DNA of 7,026 nucleotides from Pseudomonadota bacterium. GTDB lineage: Bacteria; Pseudomonadota; Alphaproteobacteria; Rhodospirillales; 2-02-FULL-58-16. The stretch covers positions 1-7,026 of the forward strand of contig JACZWD010000143.1 of NCBI GenBank assembly GCA_022572335.1, read 5' to 3'. Both the position numbers and the translations under genes were made by a program. The notes beneath the pieces are model-generated. The model was not told the origin of the DNA and ran no database searches. It saw only the letters and a program-made list of their open reading frames with translations. This document shows positions 1-5,858 of this stretch, piece after piece (position 1 is the stretch's first letter; every line of letters starts with the position of its first letter).

Positions 1-144
1 AGTGGCCTTCTTTTGTTCTGAGTTCTTGATAATGTCACGCCATTCCTTGAGGCGTTTGCGATCGTTCCCCGCCCAAGTCCGCCACATTCTTTCCAACGCC
101 TGTTGTATTCCAGGATCTGTGGTTCGGTAACGTTCTTGTGCCAT
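1..144 (-). CDS. Unrecognised small protein, N-terminal 48 codons (cut by window edge)
   Basis: An open frame starts at ATG 144-142 and runs off the window at base 1. The start is well supported: AGAGGTG, a strong Shine-Dalgarno sequence, lies a few bases upstream. The visible product begins MAQERYRTTD and is hydrophilic, rich in Arg, Lys, Glu and Trp, with a likely amphipathic helix around residues 13-40 (LERMWRTWAGNDRKRLKEW). I see no signal peptide, membrane segment or catalytic motif, and I do not recognise the family. It lies downstream of the primase-helicase gene on the same strand, after a 143-bp gap containing repeated TTAACG sites, so it probably has its own promoter. The context suggests an accessory or packaging/regulatory gene of the mobile element. 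No function can be assigned. Confidence 0.6.
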   Translation of the reverse strand, partial: MAQERYRTTDPGIQQALERMWRTWAGNDRKRLKEWRDIIKNSEQKKAT

Positions 145-168
145 GTTTTTCACCTCTTTTTGGTGCCA

Positions 169-292
169 GTTAATGGGTCGGTGTCCCTAAGGGGGTTAAG
201 TCGTTAACTTTCACGATAACCCTTTGAAATTAAAAACAAATCCAGTTAACGGCCGGCGTTAATTTGGGGGGGAAATCGGGGTCGCCGTTAAC
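169..292. promoter_or_regulatory. Cluster of TTAACG sites (candidate operator array or replication origin)
   Basis: The 143-bp gap between the primase gene and the small downstream gene holds four exact TTAACG sites: 202-207 (minus), 246-251 (plus), 257-262 (minus) and 286-291 (minus). Near-variants GTTAAT and GTTAAG occur at 169-174 and 195-200. The pair at 246-262 forms a perfect inverted repeat TTAACG-N5-CGTTAA. The last site overlaps the stop codon of the primase gene. An A/T-rich stretch (225-241) sits between sites. Repeated sites plus an A/T-rich stretch beside a primase-helicase gene resemble iteron origins or multi-operator promoters. Which of these it is remains inference. Confidence 0.45.
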
Positions 293-2120
293 TCGATTTC
301 CGCACCCTGTCTTTATTCAAAATCAGCCCTTTTTGTCGGGCCACCTTCATCAAGTACGATACCCTGGGTGCGCTCACTTCCAACTCTCTCGCAATGTCCT
401 TTTGGCTTAGCCCGGCTTTCTGTAGGTCGACCACTTTAGACAGCATGTTTTCCGCCCCGGAGCTTGTCACCCACGTCATGGTGCCATCTTCCATCCGCAT
501 AGCGACCTCGAAGGAAACGGCGTCGGCTCCGGTAATGCCTCGGGATTTTTCAAATATGACCTCAAATACAGCGCCTTCTTCGGCACAATAATTCTTGGGA
601 CGCTTGAGAAGGATGACGGTATCAAGCACGTCTTCTCGGCGGCTGGTACCACGTTGCAATCCACCCTTACCGGAATGGTGGACGAACAATACAGACCGCC
701 CATGGGCGCGATGTCGTAGCGCCCAGGTCTGCACCGGAAGCCAACTGTCGGCCTCGTTCTCGGTTCCCGTCCTTACCAAGGTTGACAGGCTGTCCACCAC
801 GATAAGCTTTGTGTCCTTGGTGACGTGTCGATCTACGAGACGTTGGCCTTCCTCGGTACTAATATCGGGCATGGGTCGATCTTGCAGATCGGGAGTTATG
901 AGCCTGAGTTCGGCGTCAGGTTCGCCGGGGAACATTGTCCGGAATTGCTGCACCCGCTGCTTCAAAAGGTTCGCCGGCATCTCCCCGTCAAGGTAAAGGA
1001 CCTCGACAGCCCTTGGGACCGTCCAGTGTAAAAACTGCTGACCATGCGTCAGCGCAAAGGACAGGCCGAGGACAAAGTAAGTCTTACCGACGCCCCGTTG
1101 GGCATGTATCATTGCGAGGCCCTGGTCTGGCAACCATGGCGCAACGAGCATCGTCCGTTCGGGGACGGGCAATTGTTCAAGCTCAGCGGGCGTTATGATC
1201 CGCAGGCCACTATCCTCGGGCGGCTCGACGACCGGGGCTTCAAGGATTAGGTGCTTGAGCTTTTCCAGGTCAGCCCCCTTCTCGCGGATCAGGTCGTTGA
1301 AGTCCGAACCATCTTGCGCGGGAACGGCGATGCGAACCGTCCTTCCTTCTCGCGCCAACCTCTGCGCCAACGTATTCGCGGCCTTTAGTCCCGCCTCATC
1401 ATGATCGGCGGCGATTATCACCTTCCGGTATTCATCAGGAGGCAGGGTAATTGCGGCCATATTCGGCGCCGACAAAGCGGACCAGCTTTGGCAACCTGTG
1501 ATTTGCCAACAGGATAAGGCGTTCTCGGTGCTTTCCGAGATGATAAGCGGACCCTCGTTTCCGATGCCGAAACGTACAACGCCACCCTTAATCGCGCCCA
1601 GGAATATCCTCTGGCACTTTCCCTTCACCTTCCGCCCGCTCTTGTTCAAAAAGGTTATCTGCGCGCCGCAGAACTCTTGCCGGTGTGGCATCCAGATAGG
1701 GATCGCCATGCTGGGTTGGCCCTCGTACTCTCCAAGGTAAATATTAGCTGGCAGCTTCTTCGTGATGCCACGGCGTTTCAAATAGGTCTGTACCCTGGTG
1801 CCCTTGGCCTTTCTATAATCGGTTTTATAGAAGACGGCCCTGGCCACCCTTCGCTTCTGGTATTTGTCAAACTCAGGGCTCAGATACTCCTTCACCTCGC
1901 GTGCCAGAGCCACCTTTGTCGGCCAAAGGCCTCGCTGTTTTAGAATCTGTAAAACAGCCCCTTGGCTACAGCCTGAGTGGCACTTGACGAGAACCTTGCC
2001 GCCTTGTTGCCGCACGTGCAGACTGGGCTTCTTGTCGTCGTGGGCCGGGCATCTAGCCATTCCGGAACTGCCGTTCCAGGTGCCGCCAAGACCTTCTACA
2101 ATAGTTCTCGCATCCATCAT
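288..2120 (-). CDS. Mobile-element primase-helicase (CHC2 zinc finger, TOPRIM, RecA-like ATPase, C-terminal HTH)
   Basis: This 610-residue protein probably starts the element's own DNA replication by making primers and unwinding DNA. Domains in order: a CHC2-type zinc finger (C24, H27, C47, C51); a linker/primase core; a TOPRIM domain with acidic E196 and the metal-binding D239-H-D241 pair; a RecA-like hexameric-helicase ATPase of the RepA/AAA_25 type with Walker A AQRGVGKT (340-347), the LDGEMP motif (377-382), Walker B LIVVDS (439-444) and HHSGKGG (481-487); and a C-terminal helix-turn-helix (about 560-600) ending in a basic tail. The first Walker A residue is Ala rather than Gly. The start has two adjacent ATG codons preceded by AAAGGGA; either could be used. 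It lies 16 bp after the AlpA-like gene, so the two are very likely co-transcribed. Similar multi-domain proteins are typical of phages, satellites and integrated plasmids. The C-terminal HTH may recognise the origin, but that is inference. Confidence 0.9.
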   Translation of the reverse strand: MMDARTIVEGLGGTWNGSSGMARCPAHDDKKPSLHVRQQGGKVLVKCHSGCSQGAVLQILKQRGLWPTKVALAREVKEYLSPEFDKYQKRRVARAVFYKTDYRKAKGTRVQTYLKRRGITKKLPANIYLGEYEGQPSMAIPIWMPHRQEFCGAQITFLNKSGRKVKGKCQRIFLGAIKGGVVRFGIGNEGPLIISESTENALSCWQITGCQSWSALSAPNMAAITLPPDEYRKVIIAADHDEAGLKAANTLAQRLAREGRTVRIAVPAQDGSDFNDLIREKGADLEKLKHLILEAPVVEPPEDSGLRIITPAELEQLPVPERTMLVAPWLPDQGLAMIHAQRGVGKTYFVLGLSFALTHGQQFLHWTVPRAVEVLYLDGEMPANLLKQRVQQFRTMFPGEPDAELRLITPDLQDRPMPDISTEEGQRLVDRHVTKDTKLIVVDSLSTLVRTGTENEADSWLPVQTWALRHRAHGRSVLFVHHSGKGGLQRGTSRREDVLDTVILLKRPKNYCAEEGAVFEVIFEKSRGITGADAVSFEVAMRMEDGTMTWVTSSGAENMLSKVVDLQKAGLSQKDIARELEVSAPRVSYLMKVARQKGLILNKDRVRKSS

Positions 2121-2136
2121 CCAATCCCTTTCATAA

Positions 2137-2403
2137 TTATACGGGCCGCGTTGTCATCCGCTGGCGTTCCTCAAGCCAGCGAAGCACGGATGAAATTTTA
2201 TACCTGATCATCCTTGGTGCGATGCGGACGAACGGCGGGCCGATGCCCCGTATGCGGGAGATCTCCACCCAAGAGACGCTCACGCCGAACCAGTCGGCTA
2301 GCTCTCTCGTTCTCAAAAGTTGATCGGGATCTGCGTCTCGGGCCTCGGACGCGAGCTTGCTTGCCCTGCGGTCCAGGTGTAGGCGATTCGGCTTTTTTTG
2401 CAT
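2137..2403 (-). CDS. AlpA/excisionase-type helix-turn-helix DNA-binding protein
   Basis: The 88-residue product carries a MerR-like winged-helix fold of the AlpA / HTH_17 type: LLRTRELADWFGVSVSWVE is the helix-turn-helix, followed by a wing around GIGPPFVRIAPRMIRY and the closing helix SSVLRWLEER. The N-terminal 30 residues are basic and polar. I chose ATG at 2403 because GGAG lies 8 bases upstream. An in-frame ATG at 2430 has no Shine-Dalgarno sequence, and still longer frames need a GTG. Members of this family act as excisionases/directionality factors or as transcription regulators in P4-like prophages and integrative elements. The gene is the first of the leftward operon, close to the tRNA-borne attachment site, which fits either job. 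One oddity is PP in the loop before the wing, where a single P is usual. The family is clear; excisionase versus regulator cannot be decided from sequence. Confidence 0.85.
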   Translation of the reverse strand: MQKKPNRLHLDRRASKLASEARDADPDQLLRTRELADWFGVSVSWVEISRIRGIGPPFVRIAPRMIRYKISSVLRWLEERQRMTTRPV

Positions 2404-2485
2404 GGCGACTTCTCCGTTTGGGTCCGCCATGGCAAAAAAAATCCCAGGCGAACGATCCAATTCGGCTGGGTTACAGGGCGTCGGC

Positions 2486-2506
2486 CCCAGGTTTTCCACA
2501 CCTGGG
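2486..2506. repeat. Perfect inverted repeat over the AlpA promoter start site (operator-like)
   Basis: CCCAGGT (2486-2492) and ACCTGGG (2500-2506) form a perfect 7-bp inverted repeat separated by 7 bases. It lies just downstream of the -10 box at 2511-2516, covering about +1 to +20 of the predicted leftward transcript. A dimeric repressor bound here would block initiation. As RNA it could also form a small 5' hairpin. The operator role is inferred from position only. Confidence 0.5.
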
Positions 2507-2510
2507 CGGG

Positions 2511-2539
2511 ATTATACAGTAGGCTGCGGGAGGCGCCAA
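2511..2539 (-). promoter_or_regulatory. Sigma-70-like promoter for the AlpA-primase operon
   Basis: Reading leftwards, -35 TTGGCG (2539-2534) and a perfect -10 TATAAT (2516-2511) are separated by exactly 17 bp. Transcription would start near 2504, about 100 bases before the AlpA-like start codon. This is the best promoter match I found in the window. A TTAACG hexamer at 2545-2550, the same motif as the cluster at 169-292, sits just upstream of the -35 box. Confidence 0.7.
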
Positions 2540-2573
2540 GTTTTTTAACGTGCCCTATGGCAAATCGGGAAAA

Positions 2574-2616
2574 ACCTTATTTAGCGACCTTATTTAGCCT
2601 ATTTTCAAAATAAGGT
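2574..2616. repeat. Three ACCTTATTT half-sites (two direct, one inverted) beside the attachment site
   Basis: ACCTTATTTAGC occurs twice in tandem with a 13-bp period (2574-2586 and 2587-2599). The same 9-mer ACCTTATTT appears inverted at 2608-2616, making a near-palindrome CCTATTTTCAAAATAAGG with the preceding bases. The array lies 27-69 bp from the tRNA 3' end, inside the presumed element. Spaced direct and inverted short sites next to an attachment core resemble integrase arm-type or excisionase sites; a regulator binding site is the alternative. Confidence 0.5.
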
Positions 2617-2642
2617 GATGTTATAGAACCCCTTGAAAACAT

Positions 2643-2675
2643 TGGCGCGCCCGGAGGGACTCGAACCCCCAACCT
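2643..2675. other. Candidate attachment (att) core in the 3' end of tRNA-Arg
   Basis: The 3' part of the tRNA gene (T-arm, acceptor 3' strand, CCA) directly abuts the less GC-rich mobile-element region. Tyrosine-recombinase elements commonly insert here and rebuild the tRNA. The exact core length cannot be seen because the matching copy at the other end of the element would be left of the window. No integrase gene is visible in these bases. Confidence 0.45.
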
Positions 2676-2719
2676 TCTGATCCGTAGTCAGATGCTCTAT
2701 CCAATTGAGCTACGGGCGC
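2643..2719 (-). tRNA. tRNA-Arg (anticodon ACG), CCA encoded
   Basis: A complete cloverleaf reads on the minus strand: acceptor GCGCCCG (2719-2713) pairs with CGGGCGC (2653-2647); the D-stem is GCTC/GAGC; the anticodon stem is TCTGA/TCAGA around loop CTACGGA with anticodon ACG at 2685-2683; the variable loop is AGGTT; the T-stem is GGGGG/CCCTC (one G-U pair) with loop TTCGAGT. Discriminator G is at 2646 and CCA is encoded at 2645-2643. The ACG anticodon, after A34-to-inosine editing, reads CGU, CGC and CGA. The gene appears intact although an element apparently adjoins its 3' end, consistent with the element having restored it on insertion. Confidence 0.96.
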
Positions 2720-2764
2720 ATGCCCGGCGCGCGGCGTCCTCGAGGGTCATGGGAAAGGGTGGGG

Positions 2765-2793
2765 ACCGTACTCCAGGCCCACGCCGAAGGCAA
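2765..2793 (-). promoter_or_regulatory. Weak candidate promoter for tRNA-Arg
   Basis: On the minus strand TTGCCT (2793-2788) and TACGGT (2770-2765) are separated by 17 bp and would start transcription about 40 bases before the mature tRNA. The -10 box is poor (3 of 6 consensus bases), so this is tentative. Confidence 0.25.
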
Positions 2794-2842
2794 GCGTCCG
2801 GGAAGCCCGGCCGGGGCCCGTCCGGCCGCGGAAAATCGGTCC

Positions 2843-2871
2843 TTGTCGCGCCATTAACCTTTGAGTAGTAT
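2843..2871 (+). promoter_or_regulatory. Candidate promoter for the exported OmpA-like gene
   Basis: TTGTCG (2843-2848) and TAGTAT (2866-2871) are separated by 17 bp, each matching 4 of 6 sigma-70 consensus bases. They sit at the left edge of an A/T-rich strip (about 2850-2915) that stands out in otherwise GC-rich DNA. The implied leader is about 95 bases. The remainder of the 2720-2973 gap holds only short GC-rich hairpins, such as CCGGG/CCCGG at 2798-2810 and GGCCGG/CCGGCC at 2809-2827, and no gene. Confidence 0.35.
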
Positions 2872-2973
2872 CAAAAATAATAATATGGGGAGGGTGTCAA
2901 CTTTATTCCCTTTGCAATAGTCGTCCCACTTTTGGCTGCGTTTGTTGCAGCCATCAAAGGCAAAGCCGGAAAC

Positions 2974-4143
2974 ATGGTATTTTCCAAGTTTCGGACCATC
3001 CTGGTTGCGGCGGCGCTGCTGTCGCCCGCCTGTACCTTTGCGGAGGAGAGTCTGTGGCCGTCCCTGACCGGCGAGGAGCCGGCCGGGGCCGAAGCCAGGC
3101 AGCAGGCGCAAAGGCAGGAACAACCGAAAGCGCCGGCGGCGGCCGAACCGGCGCTCCGCCCCGTCCCGCAGCCTCCGCTGGGCACGACGGACTTCCAACC
3201 CACCGGCGTCACCCCGGGCGCCTCCACGGGAACCTTCGTCGGCAAGAAGGTGGTGGAGTTGCGCGGGGAGCTGACCCAGCTGCAGAAAAACATCTCCGGG
3301 AACAACAAGGAGCTGCAACAGACGCGCGGGCGGATCGTCCAGGATTCGCGGCAATATCATGACACCCTGGCGGCCGTAAACGCCCGCCTCCAGGTGGGCA
3401 CCACGCCGGGCAACCCCATCCTGGTCCAGAAGTTCAACAGCGCCCAGGCCGATCTGGATCGCCTGGGCGGGGACATCGCCCGGATGAACACGCTGTCGAC
3501 GGCCATTGCGTCGGACTCCACCATGTCCGGGTTCCTCTCGGAATCGGCCCGCGCCGCGTTCCGCATCTCCGGCGCCGTGGACGAGGACCACCGGCAGCTC
3601 GCCATCCTCGAGGACGAGGTCAACCGCACCGTCGTCCTCATCGACCGCCTGTTGAAAGAGGTCTCCGAGGACGTGCGCCGGCAGACCAGTTACGTGGCCA
3701 CCGAACGCAGTAATCTCAACCTGCTTTCGGTCGGCATCAAGAGCGGCGAGATCTATGGCGTCAGCCTGGTCAACCGGGCCATGGTCGCGGCCTCCGGCGT
3801 CGGCGCCAACGGTTTCGCCACCTGGCCCGCGGATACCACGGGCAAGCGCCCGCTGGTGATCATCCGCTTCGACCGTGCCAACGTGCCCTACCAGCAGGCC
3901 CTCTACAGCGCCATCGGCCGGGTCCTTGAACGGCGCCCCAACGCGGTCTTCGACCTGGTCGCCGTCGCCCCCAGCGCCGGCGGTCCGGCCAGGGTGGCCC
4001 TGAACACGAATAAGTCGCGGCGTTTCGCCGACGGCGTTCTGCGCTCCCTGATGGACATGGGCCTGCCGCCCAGCCGTGTCGCGGTTTCGGGCAAGACCAG
4101 CCCGGCCGCCAAGACCAACGAAGTTCACCTTTACCTGCGCTGA
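2974..4143 (+). CDS. Exported coiled-coil protein with degenerate OmpA-like C-terminal domain
   Basis: The 389-residue product starts with a signal peptide (MVFSKFRTILVAAALLSPAC, likely cleaved after TFA, residue 23), then an Ala/Pro/Gln-rich linker (36-85), long heptad-like helices rich in Gln, Leu, Asn and Asp (about 90-260) and a C-terminal domain (293-389). The last follows the OmpA-like strand-helix-strand order: LVIIRFD, a helix, FDLVAVAP, a helix with the LMDMGLPPSRVAVSG pattern, and a closing strand EVHLYLR. The canonical peptidoglycan-binding signature is absent: VAPS replaces the usual GHTD and no NRRVEI is present, so diaminopimelate binding is doubtful. ATG 2974 was chosen because it begins the signal peptide; the longer frame needs a TTG at 2932. 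A dehydrogenase-like gene follows about 100 bp downstream on the same strand. The periplasmic or envelope location is well supported; its function is unknown. Confidence 0.8.
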   Translation: MVFSKFRTILVAAALLSPACTFAEESLWPSLTGEEPAGAEARQQAQRQEQPKAPAAAEPALRPVPQPPLGTTDFQPTGVTPGASTGTFVGKKVVELRGELTQLQKNISGNNKELQQTRGRIVQDSRQYHDTLAAVNARLQVGTTPGNPILVQKFNSAQADLDRLGGDIARMNTLSTAIASDSTMSGFLSESARAAFRISGAVDEDHRQLAILEDEVNRTVVLIDRLLKEVSEDVRRQTSYVATERSNLNLLSVGIKSGEIYGVSLVNRAMVAASGVGANGFATWPADTTGKRPLVIIRFDRANVPYQQALYSAIGRVLERRPNAVFDLVAVAPSAGGPARVALNTNKSRRFADGVLRSLMDMGLPPSRVAVSGKTSPAAKTNEVHLYLR

Positions 4144-4174
4144 CGCAAGGCCGGCTCGGCATCGGGCTGGCGGA

Positions 4175-4196
4175 CCGGCGCCCCGTCTTGCGCCGG
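4175..4196 (+). other. GC-rich hairpin between the two exported-protein genes
   Basis: CCGGCGC (4175-4181) pairs perfectly with GCGCCGG (4190-4196) across an 8-base loop. It lies 31 bp after the OmpA-like gene. There is no T-run after it, so it is not a convincing intrinsic terminator. It could attenuate read-through or protect mRNA ends. Confidence 0.3.
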
Positions 4197-4245
4197 CGCC
4201 AGACGTTGACCCACAATTCCTAGGATGACCACAAGGGAGGACGTC

Positions 4246-5364
4246 ATGGGCGGGTTTTTGAGGCTGGGGCGCCTCGCCGCCGTGGTGTTGGCCGCCACCG
4301 CCGGCCTGCCGGCGTGCGCGGCGGACGCGGAGTCCGTGCTTAAAACCATAACGCTCCCCGACGGCTTCGCCATCGAGATCTATGCCCGCGTCCCCGGCGC
4401 CCGCTCCATGGCGGTGGCCCCGGATCTGGACGCGGTCTTCGTCGGCACCCGCGGGGATTCCGTGTACGCCATCGTCGATGAGGACGGCGACGGGAACCCC
4501 GACCGGGTGGTGAAGGTCGTCGATGGCCTCAAGGTCGCCAACGGCATCGCCTGGCGGGACAAGTACCTGTACGTGGCCGAACAGCACCGCATCGTCCGCT
4601 TCCACGGACCCGACTTGAAAGGGCTGCGCCGCGCCCGGCCCGAGGTGCTGTTCGACGGCCTGCCCGACGACTCCTGGCACGGATGGCGCTACGCCGCGTT
4701 TGGCGCGGACGGCATGCTCTACGTCTCGGTCGGCTCCCCGTGCAACGTCTGTGCGGTGACCGGGCTGGAAGGCACCATCATCCGCTTGAAGCCGCACGGG
4801 GGCGCGCCGGAAATCTTCGCCCGCGGCGTGCGCAATTCGGTCGGCCTCGACTTCCACCCGGAGACGGGCGAGCTTTTTTTCACCGACAACGGCGCCGACA
4901 ACATGGGTGACGACGTGCCCCCCGACGAACTCAACCACGCGCCGCGCCAGGGACTGCATTTCGGCTTCCCCTATTACGGCGGCGGCGACGCCCTCACCCA
5001 CTATATCGGCCCGGCGCCGTCCCGGCCGATGACCATGCCGGCGCTGCGCTTCGGCGCCCACGTGGCGGCGCTGGGCGTCCATTTCTACCGGGGAAGCCTG
5101 TTCCCGCCCGCCTACCGCAACGACGCCTTCGTCGCCCAGCACGGCTCATGGAACCGCACCGTACCCGACGGCTACCGGGTGGCGCGGGTGCGCTTCGACG
5201 CGGCGGGCCGGGCGGTCTCCTGGGAGCCCTTCGCCGAGGGCTGGCTGCGGCGCGGCAGCGCCTGGGGCCGCCCGGTGGACGTGAAGGAACTGGCGGACGG
5301 GTCGCTGCTCGTCTCCGACGACCGCCAGGGGGTCGTCTACCGCATCACCTACAAGGCACGCTAG
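4246..5364 (+). CDS. PQQ-dependent sugar/sorbosone dehydrogenase-like beta-propeller protein, exported
   Basis: The 372-residue product matches the soluble quinoprotein glucose/sorbosone dehydrogenase family, which oxidises sugars or related alcohols in the periplasm using PQQ. A signal peptide covers residues 1-26; LPAC (21-24) is a weak lipobox, so a lipoprotein is possible. Six-bladed-propeller landmarks are visible: DEDGDGNPD (78-86, calcium-loop-like), SWHGWRYAAFGADGMLYVSVG (143-163) with candidate catalytic H145, a CxxC pair (C166, C169), FARGVRNSVGLDFHPETGEL (191-210), and DNGADNMGDDVPPDELN (214-230). The start at 4246 has AGGGAGG placed ideally upstream; ATG 4225 has none and would add seven residues before the signal peptide. 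Substrate and actual PQQ binding are not provable here, and no PQQ-synthesis gene is in view. It may be co-transcribed with the preceding exported-protein gene. Confidence 0.85.
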   Translation: MGGFLRLGRLAAVVLAATAGLPACAADAESVLKTITLPDGFAIEIYARVPGARSMAVAPDLDAVFVGTRGDSVYAIVDEDGDGNPDRVVKVVDGLKVANGIAWRDKYLYVAEQHRIVRFHGPDLKGLRRARPEVLFDGLPDDSWHGWRYAAFGADGMLYVSVGSPCNVCAVTGLEGTIIRLKPHGGAPEIFARGVRNSVGLDFHPETGELFFTDNGADNMGDDVPPDELNHAPRQGLHFGFPYYGGGDALTHYIGPAPSRPMTMPALRFGAHVAALGVHFYRGSLFPPAYRNDAFVAQHGSWNRTVPDGYRVARVRFDAAGRAVSWEPFAEGWLRRGSAWGRPVDVKELADGSLLVSDDRQGVVYRITYKAR

Positions 5365-5373
5365 GCCGCGTGC
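5356..5373. terminator. Hairpin between convergent genes, possible bidirectional terminator
   Basis: GCACGC (5356-5361) and GCGTGC (5368-5373) form a perfect 6-bp stem with a 6-base loop that contains the TAG stop of the dehydrogenase gene. It lies exactly where plus- and minus-strand genes meet. No T-run follows on either strand, so termination would be weak or factor-dependent. Confidence 0.3.
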
Positions 5374-5379
5374 GGGCGT

Positions 5380-5808
5380 CTACAGGATCCCCTTCGCCGC
5401 CAGCAACACCAATGCATAGCGCGCCGCCTTGCCGATGCCGACGAGCACCAGGAACACCCACACATTGACCCGCATTACGCCGGCGGCGAAGGTCAGCGGG
5501 TCGCCGACCACCGGCAGCCAGGCGAACAGCAGCGACCACGTGCCGTAGCGGCCGAACCATCCCTGCGCGCGTTGCAGCCGCTCAGGCGTGACGGGGAACC
5601 AGCGGCGGTCCCGCCAGTGCAGGCAAAACCGCCCGAGCACCCAGTTGACCAGTCCGCCCAGGGTGTTGCCGACGCTTGCCACCAGCCACAACAGAACCGC
5701 GTCGTAGCGGTCGACGGCGTAGAGGGCGGCGAGCACCGCTTCCGAGGAAAACGGCAGTATGGTCGCCGCCAGCAACGCGCTGAAAAAAAGCCCCAGGTAG
5801 CCTTCCAT
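5380..5808 (-). CDS. yqaA: YqaA family inner-membrane protein (DedA/SNARE-associated superfamily)
   Basis: The 142-residue product matches E. coli YqaA from memory in length and key motifs: FSALLAATILPFSSEAVLAA (9-28), GNTLGGLVNWVLGR (47-60), WFGRYG (84-89) and WLPVVGDPLTFAAGVMR (97-113), ending with a GKAARY segment. Four hydrophobic stretches (about 5-30, 36-60, 92-112, 116-138) indicate an integral membrane protein. The related DedA family is implicated in lipid-carrier or lipid transport and membrane homeostasis; the specific role of YqaA is not established. ATG 5808 was chosen because it starts exactly at the family's usual N-terminus; the longer frame adds 42 basic low-complexity residues. 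Its upstream purine content (GGCGGGGCG) gives only a modest ribosome site. panC ends 50 bp upstream on the same strand, so they may form an operon with no obvious functional link. Confidence 0.88.
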   Translation of the reverse strand: MEGYLGLFFSALLAATILPFSSEAVLAALYAVDRYDAVLLWLVASVGNTLGGLVNWVLGRFCLHWRDRRWFPVTPERLQRAQGWFGRYGTWSLLFAWLPVVGDPLTFAAGVMRVNVWVFLVLVGIGKAARYALVLLAAKGIL

Positions 5809-5858
5809 CGCCCCGCCGCCTGTTTTTCTCTCACGCCCGAGAACCCCTTCCCTTGGGG

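Noticed and set aside
2932..2973. Longer start (TTG 2932) for the OmpA-like protein
   Set aside because: It would put 14 residues before a clear signal peptide; ATG 2974 fits better.
4225..4245. Upstream ATG 4225 for the dehydrogenase-like gene
   Set aside because: It has no properly spaced Shine-Dalgarno. The AGGGAGG within 4233-4242 is ideally placed for ATG 4246, which also starts the signal peptide.
4741..4752. CxxC pair in the dehydrogenase-like protein as a possible heme c site
   Set aside because: There is no following His (the motif is CNVCA), and a CNVC segment is, to my recollection, common in this family, so it is not a heme-binding CxxCH.
2854..5142. A 762-codon open frame on the minus strand opposite the two exported-protein genes
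   Set aside because: It is a mirror of GC-rich coding DNA. The product is low-complexity Gly/Ala/Arg/His-rich with no domain, while the plus-strand frames show signal peptides and family motifs.
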